Part shown: piece after piece, positions 7,481 to 17,579 of the stretch
Layout of the letters: each line of letters begins with the position of its first letter
How positions within the stretch are numbered: position 1 is the stretch's first letter
NCBI RefSeq assembly: GCF_002890895.1
Contig: NZ_POUL01000008.1
Location: forward strand, 121,272 to 185,271
DNA length: 64,000 bases
From: Stutzerimonas stutzeri
GTDB lineage: Bacteria > Pseudomonadota > Gammaproteobacteria > Pseudomonadales > Pseudomonadaceae
Direction of reading: 5' to 3'
Translations under genes and position numbers: made by a program
Notes under the pieces: model-generated
Seen by the model: only the letters and a program-made list of their open reading frames with translations
Database searches by the model: none
Told to the model about the DNA's origin: nothing

Positions 7481-7557
7481 TGGTGGGCCCACACGGACTC
7501 GAACCGTGGACCAAAGGATTATGAGTCCTCTGCTCTAACCAACTGAGCTATAGGCCC
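7481..7557 (-). tRNA. tRNA with CAU anticodon, probably tRNA-Ile2 (lysidine type); insertion site
   Basis: A 77-nt cloverleaf with encoded CCA: acceptor GGGCCTA pairing with the 3' segment TGGGCCC plus ACCA, D-arm AGCTCAGTTGGTTAGAGC, anticodon loop CTCATAA (CAT), T-arm GGTTCGAGTCC. The anticodon stem context resembles E. coli ileX more than elongator tRNA-Met, so isoleucine after TilS modification is favoured; Met is the alternative. The tRNA lies downstream of rpoD. The integrase gene starts just beyond its 3' end, so the 3' half probably served as attachment site. The duplicate copy is not seen in the window. Confidence 0.88.
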
Positions 7558-7640
7558 TCAGAGGCGGGCGGATTATACCGGTGGTGTTGCGTATGCGCCA
7601 AGCAAAGCTGTGCGCGCCGGACTGTTTTGCACGGCCAGAA

Positions 7641-7670
7641 AGGCAAAACCCCCGGCGCGGGCCGGGGGTT
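7641..7670 (-). terminator. rpoD terminator
   Basis: On the minus strand AACCCCCGGC-ccgc-GCCGGGGGTT followed by TT, a strong GC stem right after the rpoD stop codon. Confidence 0.8.
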
Positions 7671-7675
7671 CTGGT

Positions 7676-9532
7676 TTACTCGTCGAGGAAGGAGCGCAGA
7701 TGCTCGCTTCTCGTCGGGTGGCGCAGCTTGCGCAGCGCCTTGGCTTCGATCTGCCGGATCCGCTCGCGGGTGACATCGAACTGCTTGCCGACTTCCTCAA
7801 GGGTGTGGTCGGTGTTCATGTCGATGCCGAAGCGCATGCGCAGTACCTTGGCTTCCCGTGCGGTAAGGCCGGAGAGCACTTCGCGAGTGGCTTCCTTGAG
7901 GCTCTCCACGGTCGCCACGTCGATCGGCGATTGCATGGCGGAGTCTTCAATGAAGTCACCCAGATGCGAGTCTTCGTCGTCGCCGATCGGGGTTTCCATG
8001 GAGATCGGCTCTTTGGCGATCTTCAGTACCTTGCGGATCTTGTCCTCGGGCATTTCCATGCGTTCGCCGAGCTCTTCAGGCGTGGGCTCGCGGCCCATTT
8101 CCTGCAGCATCTGACGGGAGATGCGGTTGAGCTTGTTGATCGTCTCGATCATGTGGACCGGGATACGGATGGTCCGCGCCTGGTCGGCAATGGAGCGAGT
8201 GATCGCCTGGCGAATCCACCAGGTGGCGTAGGTCGAAAACTTGTAGCCGCGGCGGTATTCGAACTTGTCGACCGCTTTCATCAGGCCGATGTTGCCTTCC
8301 TGGATCAAGTCGAGGAATTGCAGGCCGCGGTTGGTGTACTTTTTGGCGATCGAAATAACCAGACGCAGGTTGGCCTCGACCATCTCTTTCTTGGCGCGGC
8401 GAGCCTTGGCTTCACCGATCGACATCCGACGGTTGATGTCCTTGATGTCGGCAATCGCCAGTACGCATTCTTCTTCCAGTGCGAGCAGCTTCTGCTGGCA
8501 GCGCTGAATGTCTTCCTTGCGTGCAGCAATGGCTTCGGCGTACTTGCTCTTGCCGCTAGCCAGCTTATCGGCCCAATCAAGGTCAGTTTCATTGTTAGGA
8601 AACTGGCGCAGGAAGTCTGCGCGCGGCATGCGTGCGTCACGAACGCAGATCTGCATGATCGCGCGTTCCTGGGCTCGGATCTGGGCCAGGGCGTCGCGTA
8701 CACGTTCTACCAGCGCATCGTACTGCTTGGGGATGAGCTTGATCGGCATGAACAGGATGGCCAGTTCCTGCAGGGCATCGGTCGCCTGCTGGCTGCCGCG
8801 TCCATGCTTCTTCAGCGCCTTCTTGGCGACGTCGAGCTGTTCAGCGACTGCGCCGAAGCGAATGCGGGCAACTTCCGGATCCGGACCGCCATCGCCTTCT
8901 TCTTCTTCGCTGTCAGAATCGTCTTCGTCTTCGTCGTCCTTGTCGTCACCGGCCGGCTTTGCCGCTGCCTGCGGTGTAACTGGCTCGACTTCTGCCTGCG
9001 GGCCGGCTGCGCCGTCATCGTCAGGGTCGATATAACCGCTGAGAATGTCGGAGAGACGCCCACCTTCGGAGGTGACGCGATCGTAATCGGCGAGGATGCT
9101 GTCGACGGTACCCGGGAAGTGGGCGATAGCACTCATCACCTCACGAATGCCTTCCTCGATGCGTTTGGCGATTTCAATTTCGCCTTCGCGGGTCAGCAGT
9201 TCGACGGTACCCATTTCACGCATGTACATGCGCACGGGATCGGTGGTGCGGCCAATGTCGGTTTCGACAGCGGCAAGTGCCGCCGCGGCCTCTTCGGCTG
9301 CGGCTTCATCGGTATCGGCTTCGGCCAGCAACAGGGCATCGGCATCCGGGGCAACCTCGAATACATTGATACCCATGTCGTTGATCATGCGAATGATGTC
9401 TTCCACCTGTTCCGGATCGGAAATATCCTCCGGTAGGTGGTCATTGACCTCGGCGTAAGTCAGGTAACCCTGCTCACGGCCACGCTGGATCAATTCTTTG
9501 AGACGGGACTGCTGTTGCGCTTTTCCGGACAT
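7676..9532 (-). CDS. rpoD: RNA polymerase primary sigma factor (sigma-70)
   Basis: A 618-residue housekeeping sigma factor. Region 1.1 is at the N-terminus, region 1.2 around [14 protein letters not shown], an acidic linker with long D/E runs (about 170-215), region 2 with [27 protein letters not shown] and the -10 reading segment [15 protein letters not shown], region 3 [11 protein letters not shown], and region 4.2 [23 protein letters not shown], which reads the -35 box. It is the last gene of the rpsU-dnaG-rpoD macromolecular-synthesis operon. The sequence is fully intact and of normal length. Confidence 0.98.
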   Translation of the reverse strand: MSGKAQQQSRLKELIQRGREQGYLTYAEVNDHLPEDISDPEQVEDIIRMINDMGINVFEVAPDADALLLAEADTDEAAAEEAAAALAAVETDIGRTTDPVRMYMREMGTVELLTREGEIEIAKRIEEGIREVMSAIAHFPGTVDSILADYDRVTSEGGRLSDILSGYIDPDDDGAAGPQAEVEPVTPQAAAKPAGDDKDDEDEDDSDSEEEEGDGGPDPEVARIRFGAVAEQLDVAKKALKKHGRGSQQATDALQELAILFMPIKLIPKQYDALVERVRDALAQIRAQERAIMQICVRDARMPRADFLRQFPNNETDLDWADKLASGKSKYAEAIAARKEDIQRCQQKLLALEEECVLAIADIKDINRRMSIGEAKARRAKKEMVEANLRLVISIAKKYTNRGLQFLDLIQEGNIGLMKAVDKFEYRRGYKFSTYATWWIRQAITRSIADQARTIRIPVHMIETINKLNRISRQMLQEMGREPTPEELGERMEMPEDKIRKVLKIAKEPISMETPIGDDEDSHLGDFIEDSAMQSPIDVATVESLKEATREVLSGLTAREAKVLRMRFGIDMNTDHTLEEVGKQFDVTRERIRQIEAKALRKLRHPTRSEHLRSFLDE

Positions 9533-9599
9533 ATAACCCTATCCACTGACGGTTCTGGCGGGCTGAAAACAAGCTGAGCATTATAGCCGAGCAAGGACC

Positions 9600-11537
9600 T
9601 CACGCGCCAGTTGAGGTCGATATAGCGGGTGTTGAGTTGCGATTTAGCAGGCTGCGCAGCTGCTCTTTCTCCTCTGCGCTGAGTTCACCCTGGCGAGCTT
9701 TACGTAGCAGCGTTTCAAGGCTGCGTTCGCGTTGTCTGGCAGCAAGACTTGTTATGGTGTCGAAAAACTGTTGTTCAAGGTTATCGGCCGAGATAAGCCA
9801 TTCTTTCTCGGCAAGCGCGCGTAAAAGGCGCCCTTGGTCGGTTCCATGCCAGCGAGCTATCAATTGCAGGCTGCGCAGTTTGGGGTTCTTCTGCAGGGTT
9901 CCAAGTAGTGCGACTAGCAACTGGGCATAGGTGTCGTCTTCCGCCGCGAAGTGGCTAACATCTTCGACTTTCTGTGCGAGCTCCGGATGGTGTAGGAGTG
10001 TGCGTAGGGTCGTCAGTGCTGGTGGTTCCACTGCGGCGGGCGTTCTTGGGCCGCGCGGCTTTTTAAAGTCTGGACGCTGGCCGGGCTTTTTCCAGTCCTT
10101 TTTCCATTCTTTCTTGCTGCCCGGCTTCGGCTCGGTGGTGGTGGTGAGCGGTGCGTAATAGTCGCCTTCGTCATGCGCGGAGGCGGTGTCGTAGTAAATG
10201 CTGTCGTCATATTCCGGCGCGGCGCTCGGCGCTGCGGTGCTCATCTGCTGGAGTGCTTCGCTGTGCAGGCCGGTGATTTCCCCGAGGCGCTGCCGCATCA
10301 GTGCTCGCAGGTTGTTGCCGGGGATTTTTTCGATGAGCGGTGCCGCCAAGGTCGCCAGATGGGCTTTGCCTTCCAGTGAGCGTGGGTCTGCTTCTTCGCT
10401 GAGCTGCTGGAAAAAGTAATCTGCTAGCGGTTGAGCCTGTTGCTGGATTCGAGCCCTGAAGGCGTCGGTGCCTTCGCGGCGCACCAGGCTGTCCGGATCT
10501 TCGCCTTCTGGCAGAAACAGAAAACGCGCGCGGCGGCCGTCCTGCAGGTTAGGCAGCGCCGATTCCAGAGCGCGCCAGGCAGCCTTGCGGCCGGCTGCGT
10601 CACCGTCGAAGCAGAACAGCACGCTGGGTACGATACGAAACAGGCGCTTGAGGTGTTCGTCGCTGGTCGCTGTGCCCAGTGTCGCGACGGCATTGCGCAG
10701 CCCTTGCTGCGCCAGTGCAATGACGTCCATGTAGCCTTCTACGACCATGATCTCATCTAGGTCGCGATTGGTTTTGCGGGCCTCGTAGAGCCCGTAAAGC
10801 TCCTGGCCTTTATGAAATACCGGTGTTTCCGGCGAGTTCAGGTATTTCGGCTTGTCATCGCCCAGCACACGGCCGCCAAAGGCAATGACGCGCCCGCGGC
10901 TGTCGCGGATCGGGAACATCACACGGTCGCGGAAGCGGTCATAGCTTCGGCCGGTTTCGGCGTTTTCGATCAGCAGCCCGGCGTCAATCATGGCTTTTTG
11001 TTGAAGGGCGTCGCCCCCCAGGTGCTTCATCAGATTGTCCCAGCCGGGTGGAGCGAAGCCGAGGCCGAAATCCCTTGCGATAACGCCTGAAAGGCCGCGT
11101 CCTTTCAGGTATTCCACCGCGGCCTTGCGTGCCGGGTGCCCCTTTAGAGACTGCCGATAGTACTCGGCGGCGGATTCGAGCAGGGGGTATAGCGGCGAAT
11201 CCACGGGCTGGCGTGGTTTGCGCCCTGGTCCGCTTTCTTCGCGCGGCACTTCCATGCCGGCGCGCTTGGCCAGCTCCTCGACTGCCTGCGGAAATTCCAG
11301 GCTGTCGTGATCCATGATGAAGCCGAGCGCGTTGCCTCCAGCGCCACAACCAAAGCAGTAGTAGAACTGCTTGTCCGGGCTCACGCTGAAGGACGGGGTC
11401 TTTTCCTTGTGGAACGGACAGCAGGCGGTGTAGTTCTTGCCTGCTTTTTTCAGTTGGATGCGCGAACTCACCACTTCGACGATGTCAGAGCGGTTGAGCA
11501 GGTCATCAATGAAAGATTGCGGGATCAAGCCGGCCAT
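9600..11537 (-). CDS. dnaG: DNA primase
   Basis: A 645-residue primase that makes RNA primers at the replication fork. The CHC2 zinc finger is visible as C40, H43, C61 and C64 (CCPFHKEKTPSF...YYCFGCGAGG). The TOPRIM core follows with VVEGYMD, and the FCFDGDAAGRKAAWRAL motif supplies the metal-binding acids. A low-complexity Lys/Pro linker (about 455-500) precedes the C-terminal helicase (DnaB) binding domain. It lies in the classical operon between rpsU and rpoD, and two hairpins separate it from rpsU. Confidence 0.98.
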   Translation of the reverse strand: MAGLIPQSFIDDLLNRSDIVEVVSSRIQLKKAGKNYTACCPFHKEKTPSFSVSPDKQFYYCFGCGAGGNALGFIMDHDSLEFPQAVEELAKRAGMEVPREESGPGRKPRQPVDSPLYPLLESAAEYYRQSLKGHPARKAAVEYLKGRGLSGVIARDFGLGFAPPGWDNLMKHLGGDALQQKAMIDAGLLIENAETGRSYDRFRDRVMFPIRDSRGRVIAFGGRVLGDDKPKYLNSPETPVFHKGQELYGLYEARKTNRDLDEIMVVEGYMDVIALAQQGLRNAVATLGTATSDEHLKRLFRIVPSVLFCFDGDAAGRKAAWRALESALPNLQDGRRARFLFLPEGEDPDSLVRREGTDAFRARIQQQAQPLADYFFQQLSEEADPRSLEGKAHLATLAAPLIEKIPGNNLRALMRQRLGEITGLHSEALQQMSTAAPSAAPEYDDSIYYDTASAHDEGDYYAPLTTTTEPKPGSKKEWKKDWKKPGQRPDFKKPRGPRTPAAVEPPALTTLRTLLHHPELAQKVEDVSHFAAEDDTYAQLLVALLGTLQKNPKLRSLQLIARWHGTDQGRLLRALAEKEWLISADNLEQQFFDTITSLAARQRERSLETLLRKARQGELSAEEKEQLRSLLNRNSTPAISTSTGA

Positions 11538-11577
11538 AGGGGTATGAGAATACGCTTGCAGTGTTCAGGCCGGAATG

Positions 11578-11616
11578 AAAAAAACTCCGGCCATTCGCCT
11601 GTTGGCGAAGCGGAGT
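11578..11616 (-). terminator. Hairpin with seven-T tail between rpsU and dnaG
   Basis: On the minus strand an ACTCCG...CGGAGT stem with an inner TTCGCC/GGCGAA stem is followed by seven T residues. In E. coli a partial terminator in the same place lets rpsU be made in excess over dnaG; the same function is inferred here. Confidence 0.75.
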
Positions 11617-11630
11617 CTCCTTCAAATGCA

Positions 11631-11652
11631 AAGCCCGGCATTGGCCGGGCTT
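11631..11652 (-). terminator. Second hairpin directly after rpsU
   Basis: AAGCCCGGC-caat-GCCGGGCTT on the minus strand, about 24 nt after the rpsU stop, upstream of the T-rich terminator. The two stems in tandem probably set the rpsU to dnaG expression ratio. Confidence 0.65.
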
Positions 11653-11675
11653 GATGCAGCGTCAGCTGTACTGGA

Positions 11676-11891
11676 TCAGTACAGGCGAACGCTGCGGCGC
11701 TGTTCGCGCTGCACTTTCTTGGCGTGACGCTTGACTGCGGCAGCAGCTTTACGCTTGCGCTCAGCAGTAGGCTTTTCGTAGAACTCACGGCTGCGGACTT
11801 CGGCCAGAACACCGGCCTTTTCGCAAGAACGCTTAAAGCGACGCAGAGCTACGTCGAATGGTTCGTTCTCTTTAACTTTAACGTTGGGCAT
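11676..11891 (-). CDS. rpsU: 30S ribosomal protein S21
   Basis: A 71-residue, very basic protein starting [21 protein letters not shown], the typical bS21 sequence and length, with a C-terminal Arg/Lys-rich helix. bS21 helps the 30S subunit bind mRNA at initiation. It is the first gene of the operon with dnaG and rpoD and is divergent from tsaD. Confidence 0.98.
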   Translation of the reverse strand: MPNVKVKENEPFDVALRRFKRSCEKAGVLAEVRSREFYEKPTAERKRKAAAAVKRHAKKVQREQRRSVRLY

Positions 11892-12087
11892 CCAGGACGT
11901 ACCTTCACTTGTTTACCGGTTACAACGCGCTTCGGCAAATATCGCGAGCACGCTGGTTTTAAGGGTTGCGGATGTTAACGCCTTGCCGCGTGGAATGCAA
12001 AGCCCCCTGATCGAAAAGCGCTGGTCGGTCGCTGGCCCCGGCGATTAATATGCGCGGCTTCATTCGCTTCTTTGGAAGGTCGTGCCC

Positions 12088-13113
12088 ATGTTGGTACTGG
12101 GGCTGGAAACTTCATGCGACGAGACCGGCGTCGCGCTGTATGACAGCGAGCACGGCCTGCTGGCCGACGCCCTGTTCAGTCAGATCGATCTGCACCGCGT
12201 CTATGGGGGGGTGGTGCCAGAGCTGGCGTCCCGTGATCACGTCAAACGGATGCTGCCATTGATCCGTCAGGTACTCGAGGAAGCCGGGCGCGAATCGAGT
12301 CAAATTGATGCGGTGGCCTACACGGCAGGCCCTGGTCTGGTCGGGGCGCTGTTGGTTGGCGCCTCCTGCGCCCAGGCAATGGCGTTTGCTTGGGGTGTGC
12401 CTGCAGTGGGGATTCACCATATGGAAGGGCACCTTCTGGCGCCAATGCTCGAAGAACAGCCGCCGGCGTTTCCCTTCGTTGCGTTGCTGGTTTCCGGTGG
12501 GCATACACAGTTGGTTCGAGTCGATGGCATTGGCCGCTATGAACTGCTGGGCGAATCGGTGGACGACGCCGCCGGAGAAGCGTTCGACAAGACGGCGAAG
12601 CTGATGGGGCTACGCTATCCCGGCGGTCCCGAGATCGCAGCGCTTGCCGAGCGCGGCACGCCGGGTCGTTTCACCTTTCCCCGACCAATGACCGATCGTC
12701 CCGGGCTCGATTTCAGTTTCAGCGGCCTCAAGACGTCCACCCTGACGACCTGGCAGCAACGTCAGAGTGCCGGCGATGAGGGCGAGCAAACGCGCTGTGA
12801 TATCGCGCTGGCTTTTCAGCAAGCCGTTGTCGATACGCTGACCATCAAATGTCGACGTGCTTTGCAGCAGACGGGTTTGCACAGTCTGGTCATCGCCGGT
12901 GGCGTGAGCGCCAATACGGCATTGCGCCAGAGTCTGGAAACGATGCTCGCCGAACTGAAAGGGCGGGTGTTCTATGCCCGTCCGCGTTTCTGTACCGACA
13001 ATGGGGCGATGATTGCCTACGCCGGCTGCCAGCGTTTGCTGGCTGGCCAGCAGGATGGCCCCGAGATTTCGGTACAGGCGCGCTGGCCAATGGAAACGCT
13101 TCCGGCGATTTGA
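12088..13113 (+). CDS. tsaD: tRNA N6-threonylcarbamoyladenosine transferase
   Basis: A 341-residue Kae1/TsaD-family ATPase-fold protein that joins threonylcarbamoyl to A37 of ANN-decoding tRNAs. The N-terminal [14 protein letters not shown] and metal-binding H111 and H115 (GIHHMEGH) are present, as is SGLKTS. Start at ATG 12088 is preferred over GTG 12082, because GGAAGG lies 8 nt before it and the family begins MxVLGxETSCDE. It is divergent from rpsU, a neighbourhood common in gammaproteobacteria. Confidence 0.97.
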   Translation: MLVLGLETSCDETGVALYDSEHGLLADALFSQIDLHRVYGGVVPELASRDHVKRMLPLIRQVLEEAGRESSQIDAVAYTAGPGLVGALLVGASCAQAMAFAWGVPAVGIHHMEGHLLAPMLEEQPPAFPFVALLVSGGHTQLVRVDGIGRYELLGESVDDAAGEAFDKTAKLMGLRYPGGPEIAALAERGTPGRFTFPRPMTDRPGLDFSFSGLKTSTLTTWQQRQSAGDEGEQTRCDIALAFQQAVVDTLTIKCRRALQQTGLHSLVIAGGVSANTALRQSLETMLAELKGRVFYARPRFCTDNGAMIAYAGCQRLLAGQQDGPEISVQARWPMETLPAI

Positions 13114-13124
13114 CGCCGGTTAGC

Positions 13125-13694
13125 TTAAAAATGTCGCTCTCTGCCTTTAGACAGGTCGCGCAGGTTGTTACGGTGACGCCAGGCGACGAGCGCGGCCAGC
13201 AATGCCATAGGCCAGAGCGCCGTAGGTTGCATCCAGGCAAGAAAGGGCAGGCAGAGCGGTAGTGCGACCAGTGCGGCCAGTGAACTGGTGCGTGACAATG
13301 TGAAAACAGCCAGCCAGATGAGCAGCGCCAGCAATGCCGTTGCGGGATGCAGGCCAAGCAAGACGCCAGCGGCGGTGGCCACGCCTTTGCCCCCACGGAA
13401 GCGGAAGTACAGCGGATATGAGTGGCCCAGTACGGCGGCAAGGCCGATCCAGGCTTGTTGCTCGATCGTCAGGCCCAGTGCGGCGGCAAGCAGCACCGGC
13501 AGTAGGCCTTTGAGCAAATCGCCGAACAGGGTGCTGATGGCCAGGCCTCTGCCGGCCAGGCGCAGCATGTTGGTGGCGCCGGGATTGCCGGAACCGTTTG
13601 CACGGGGATCGGGTGCACCGGTCAGGCGACTGAGTAGAATGGCGAATGAAAGCGAGCCGGTCAGATAGGCGAGCAGTGCTAATTGCCAGAACAT
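13125..13694 (-). CDS. plsY: Glycerol-3-phosphate acyltransferase (acyl-phosphate dependent)
   Basis: A 189-residue integral membrane enzyme with about five hydrophobic segments. Conserved family motifs are [12 protein letters not shown] (residues 34-45) and [21 protein letters not shown]. It transfers an acyl group from acyl-phosphate to glycerol-3-phosphate, the first step of phospholipid synthesis. Start ATG 13694 gives the usual length; longer frames upstream lack family similarity. It is convergent with tsaD (11 bp between stops) and divergent from folB. Confidence 0.93.
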   Translation of the reverse strand: MFWQLALLAYLTGSLSFAILLSRLTGAPDPRANGSGNPGATNMLRLAGRGLAISTLFGDLLKGLLPVLLAAALGLTIEQQAWIGLAAVLGHSYPLYFRFRGGKGVATAAGVLLGLHPATALLALLIWLAVFTLSRTSSLAALVALPLCLPFLAWMQPTALWPMALLAALVAWRHRNNLRDLSKGRERHF

Positions 13695-13769
13695 GGCATC
13701 CATCCGGGGCAGGGAGCTCCTGAGTCTAACGGCCTGTAGTGAAGTTGTCGTGCCGTGGGAGAACGTTGC

Positions 13770-14123
13770 GTGGATACAGTTTTCATCGAAGGGCTGGAAG
13801 TGGATACGCTGATCGGCGCTTATGATTGGGAGCGCGGCATTCGCCAATGCCTGCGTCTGGACCTGACCCTTGGCTGGGACATTCGACCTGCCGCGCAAAA
13901 TGACGAGCTGGACAAAGCGTTGGACTACGCCGAAGTGACTGCCGCCATCGATCGGTTCGCGCAGGCGTCACGTTTCGAGCTGGTGGAAACCTTTGCCGAA
14001 CGCCTGGCGGGCACTCTGATGAGCCAGTTCGGCATTCCCTGGCTGCGGCTTCGGGTGACCAAGCCTGGGGTCAACCCGCGCGCCAAAGCGTTAGGTGTGG
14101 AGATCGAACGCGGATGTCTCTGA
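13770..14123 (+). CDS. folB: Dihydroneopterin aldolase
   Basis: A 117-residue protein with the FolB signature: [18 protein letters not shown], then [13 protein letters not shown] and [12 protein letters not shown], and [19 protein letters not shown] at the C-terminus. It acts in folate synthesis, cleaving dihydroneopterin to the pterin substrate of FolK. The start is GTG 13770, with GGAG about 10 nt upstream; an alternative GTG at 13755 would add five residues. It overlaps folK by 10 bp, so the two are translationally coupled. Confidence 0.92.
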   Translation: MDTVFIEGLEVDTLIGAYDWERGIRQCLRLDLTLGWDIRPAAQNDELDKALDYAEVTAAIDRFAQASRFELVETFAERLAGTLMSQFGIPWLRLRVTKPGVNPRAKALGVEIERGCL

Positions 14124-14650
14124 CGCGCGTACTGCTGGGGCTCGGCAGCAATAACCAACGTAAACGGAATCTGACTGCCGGTCTCGATGCGCTGGAAAAG
14201 CTGCTCGGAGAGATGCGCTGCTCGCCCGTTTTTGAAAGCCTTGCTGTGGGTTATAAGGGCGACCATTTCTACAATCTCGTCGTTTCCGGTAACACCGACT
14301 TGCCCTTGATGGAGCTGGACCGACGGCTCAAGTTCATCGAAGCGGACAATGGACGCTGCGCGCCTGACCGCAAAGGTCTGCCGCTGGATATCGATGTGTT
14401 GATGTATGGCGACTTGCAGGGCAATTTTCACGGCTTGCAGCTGCCGCGGCCGGAGACGCTGAAGAACGCCTTCGTGCTCTGGCCATTGGCATTGCTGGAG
14501 CCGGATGTCGTCCACCCCGAGGCGGGGCGACGCTTTGCTGAGCTGTGGCAAGAGGCGGACATCGAGCAGCAGCTGTGGCCCGTGCGTTTCCAGTGGAAAG
14601 GCGAGGAACTGACGCCGGCATCGTTGTTGCTCGCCGCAGATCAGCGCTAG
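14114..14650 (+). CDS. folK: 6-hydroxymethyl-7,8-dihydropterin pyrophosphokinase
   Basis: A 178-residue FolK-type protein with LLGLGSNNQRKRNL at the N-terminus and CAPDRKGLPLDIDVLMYGD, which carries the metal-binding D-x-D and pterin-contacting residues. It supplies the activated pterin to dihydropteroate synthase. It overlaps folB by 10 bp. The PLDIDVL motif is the typical DLDILL variant. Confidence 0.9.
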   Translation: MSLTRVLLGLGSNNQRKRNLTAGLDALEKLLGEMRCSPVFESLAVGYKGDHFYNLVVSGNTDLPLMELDRRLKFIEADNGRCAPDRKGLPLDIDVLMYGDLQGNFHGLQLPRPETLKNAFVLWPLALLEPDVVHPEAGRRFAELWQEADIEQQLWPVRFQWKGEELTPASLLLAADQR

Positions 14651-14706
14651 CGTTGCCGGCGCTAACCTTCCGTTGCTTCGGCTTGTGGCGCGGTAACCGG
14701 TGCTGA

Positions 14707-15924
14707 TCAGTTGGCGTCGTGCTGGTGAAGACGCTGGTATTGGCGGACGGCTTCGAGCCGTTCACGCTTGAGAGCTTCGCCCAGCTCCGCACCCTTGAAA
14801 CCTTGATCAATAAGTGGTTTTACCTGCACGGCGCGAACGTGCTCGGCAGCGCCGCGCAGATATTCGGCTTGCGGATAGGGATGCCCTTCGTGACGACTCT
14901 GTGCGTCCATGGCGCAGCAGGCGACGAACTGTTCGAAGCGCCCCGGGCGGCGGTAGATATCGAAATGCTGCAGCAACTCGAACAGCGTTAGCGCTGGCAG
15001 CGACATTGCCTGATGGCCGAGTTGGTGGAATTCGCCGACCAGTCTGGCCAGCTCCTGGCACTCTCGTGGCACCTTGTAGCGTGCATTGATGACGTCGATC
15101 GTTGTCGCGGCTGCTTGGGTCGGTGCCGGGCCTGGGGCATCGAGGTTTTGGGGTTGGCCCAGCGGCATGAGCAGACAGGCCCAGCGCACACTTAATGGTT
15201 GAGCATGGATAGCGCACCTATGTAGCACCTTGAGCGTGTGCTTACTGGTCTGCGTACCATCCTTGAGCGGCGCTGTTGAGTTGAACAGTAGATCGACTTC
15301 TGGAAACAGTTCCTTCAGCGCGCCGCAGTCGCGCAGCACCTGCACGAATACGTCCGGACGCGGCTCCATTAACGCGCGGGAAATTTCCTTCCAGCTACGC
15401 TCCGGTGTCAACGCCAGTAGCTCACCCGATTCGGCGAGCTGACGCATCAGCACCTGGGTTTCGGGCGCGACGGTAAAACCGAGTTCGGCATAACGCGCAG
15501 CAAAGCGCGCCACGCGCAACACGCGCAATGGATCTTCGGCGAACGCGGGGGAAACGTGCCTCAGCTGGCGAGCGGCGAGGTCTGACTGGCCGCCGTAGGG
15601 GTCGATCAGCTGGCCCTGCTCATCCTCGGCCATAGCGTTGATGGTCAGGTCGCGGCGTATCAAGTCTTCTTCGAGAGTCACTTCGGGGCTGGCATAGAAG
15701 GTGAATCCACCATAACCCCGACCGCTTTTGCGCTCGGTACGGGCCAGTGCGTATTCCTCGCCGGTGACAGGGTGGAGGAACACCGGAAAATCCGCACCTA
15801 CCGGGCGAAAGCCCTTGGCCTGCATTTCCTCGGCACTGGAGCCGACTACCACCCAGTCCACTTCTGTCACTGGGCGACCCAACAACCGGTCACGTACCGC
15901 TCCGCCGACTTTATAGATTTGCAT
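14707..15924 (-). CDS. cca: CCA-adding tRNA nucleotidyltransferase with degenerate HD domain
   Basis: A 405-residue class II nucleotidyltransferase. GGAVRD (7-12) and the metal-binding E21-V-D23 are present, followed by [10 protein letters not shown] and [15 protein letters not shown]. It builds or repairs the 3' CCA of tRNAs. Gammaproteobacterial CCA enzymes usually carry a C-terminal HD phosphohydrolase domain with a HDLGKG segment; here the equivalent is LLMPLGQ (251-257) and the following His-rich segment is shortened, so phosphatase activity is probably lost. The polymerase part looks intact. Start ATG 15924 has GGAGGG just upstream. Confidence 0.93.
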   Translation of the reverse strand: MQIYKVGGAVRDRLLGRPVTEVDWVVVGSSAEEMQAKGFRPVGADFPVFLHPVTGEEYALARTERKSGRGYGGFTFYASPEVTLEEDLIRRDLTINAMAEDEQGQLIDPYGGQSDLAARQLRHVSPAFAEDPLRVLRVARFAARYAELGFTVAPETQVLMRQLAESGELLALTPERSWKEISRALMEPRPDVFVQVLRDCGALKELFPEVDLLFNSTAPLKDGTQTSKHTLKVLHRCAIHAQPLSVRWACLLMPLGQPQNLDAPGPAPTQAAATTIDVINARYKVPRECQELARLVGEFHQLGHQAMSLPALTLFELLQHFDIYRRPGRFEQFVACCAMDAQSRHEGHPYPQAEYLRGAAEHVRAVQVKPLIDQGFKGAELGEALKRERLEAVRQYQRLHQHDAN

Positions 15925-16015
15925 GCAACCCTCCGTTGCGGCGGAGGATAAACGAATGCCCCGAGGCAGCAAGCTGCGACTGCTCGGGGCCTCGATTTGC
16001 CGCGATAGACGACCG

Positions 16016-17569
16016 TCAGATGGGCGGCAGCGCTAGGTTCATGCCGGGGTACTTGGCCTCGACATCCGGCTCGGTCCTTGGCGGCATGTGGTGGGTAGCG
16101 ATCAGCTTGTCGTCCTGCATCGACTGTAGGTGCACGTCGAAGCCCCAGAGCCGATGCAAGTGCTTGAGAACCTCATCGGTCGAGCCGCCCAGGGGCTTGC
16201 GATCGTGTTGCTGGTGGCGCAGGGTCAACGAGCGATCACCGCGGCGATCGACGCTCCAGACCTGCACATTGGGTTCGCGATTGCCGAGGTTGTATTGCGC
16301 TGCCAGCAGTTCGCGGATGGCGTGATAGCCGTTTTCGTCGTGGATGGCGGGGACCAGCAGCTCGTCCTTGTGGTCATCATCGAGGATGCTGAACAGCTTG
16401 AGGTCGCGGATGACCTTGGGCGAGAGGAACTGCAAGATGAAGCTTTCATCCTTGAAGTTGTTCATCGCGAACTTGACCGTGGTGAGCCAGTCGCTGCCTG
16501 CAATGTCCGGGAACCAGCGTTTGTCTTCGTCGGTCGGGTGCTCGCAAATCCGGCGGATGTCCTGGTACATCGCGAAGCCCAGGGTGTAGGGGTTGATGCC
16601 GCTGTAGTAGGGGCTGTCAAAGCCGGGTTGATAAATGACGCTGGTGTGCGACTGCAGGAACTCCATCATGAAGCCATCGGTGACTAGGCCTTCATCGTAG
16701 AGGTCGTTCAAAAGTGTGTAATGCCAGAAGGTCGCCCAACCCTCATTCATCACCTGCGTCTGGCGCTGCGGATAGAAATACTGCGCGATCTTGCGCACGA
16801 TTCGCACCACCTCGCGCTGCCAAGGTTCCAACAGCGGCGCATGCTTTTCGATGAAGTAGAGAATGTTCTCCTGCGGTTCGACCGGGAAGCGCTGGTCTCG
16901 CTGGCGCTCATCTTCTTTCTCACCAAACTTGGGAATGGTTCGCCAGAGGTCGTTGATCTGCTTTTGCAGATGCTCTTCACGATCCTTTTGCCGCCGCCGC
17001 TCTTCCTCGGCTGAAATCGGATAGGGGCGCTTGTAGCGGTCGACACCATAATTCATCAGTGCATGGCAGGAATCGAGCAGGTCCTCCACCGCATCGATGC
17101 CGTGTCGCTCCTCGCACTGCATGATGTACTGCTTGGCGAACACCAGGTAATCGATGATCGAGCTGGCGTCAGTCCAGGTGCGGAACAGATAGTTGCCTTT
17201 GAAAAAACTGTTATGCCCATAGCTCGCGTGGGCGATGACCAGGGCCTGCATGGTGATGGTGTTTTCTTCCATGAGGTAGGCGATGCAAGGATCGGAGTTG
17301 ATCACGATCTCGTACGCCAGGCCCATCTGCCCGCGGGTGTAGGATTTCTCCGTGCTGAGGAAATGCTTGCCGTAGGACCAGTGGTGGTAGCCCAGCGGCA
17401 TGCCTACCGAGGCATAGGCGTCCATCATCTGCTCGGCAGTGATGACCTCAATCTGGTTGGGGTAGGTGTCCAGCGCATAGCGCTCGGCGATGCGGCCGAT
17501 CTCGCGGTCGTAGGTACGGATCAGGTCGAAGGTCCATTCCGAGCCGGTGGAAATGGGCTGTCGTTTCAT
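16016..17569 (-). CDS. SpoVR family protein (YcgB-like)
   Basis: A 517-residue soluble protein of the SpoVR/YcgB family, whose biochemical role is not established. Family features include [41 protein letters not shown] and [16 protein letters not shown]. It is the third gene of a conserved unit with prkA and yeaH (10 bp from the yeaH stop). This trio is linked to stationary-phase and nitrogen-stress responses in enterobacteria. Intact. Confidence 0.93.
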   Translation of the reverse strand: MKRQPISTGSEWTFDLIRTYDREIGRIAERYALDTYPNQIEVITAEQMMDAYASVGMPLGYHHWSYGKHFLSTEKSYTRGQMGLAYEIVINSDPCIAYLMEENTITMQALVIAHASYGHNSFFKGNYLFRTWTDASSIIDYLVFAKQYIMQCEERHGIDAVEDLLDSCHALMNYGVDRYKRPYPISAEEERRRQKDREEHLQKQINDLWRTIPKFGEKEDERQRDQRFPVEPQENILYFIEKHAPLLEPWQREVVRIVRKIAQYFYPQRQTQVMNEGWATFWHYTLLNDLYDEGLVTDGFMMEFLQSHTSVIYQPGFDSPYYSGINPYTLGFAMYQDIRRICEHPTDEDKRWFPDIAGSDWLTTVKFAMNNFKDESFILQFLSPKVIRDLKLFSILDDDHKDELLVPAIHDENGYHAIRELLAAQYNLGNREPNVQVWSVDRRGDRSLTLRHQQHDRKPLGGSTDEVLKHLHRLWGFDVHLQSMQDDKLIATHHMPPRTEPDVEAKYPGMNLALPPI

Positions 17570-17579
17570 GCTGCTTACC

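Noticed and set aside
7610..9436. A 608-codon open frame antisense to rpoD
   Set aside because: Its sequence is a mirror of the rpoD codon pattern, has no domain character, and rpoD on the other strand is complete and unmistakable.
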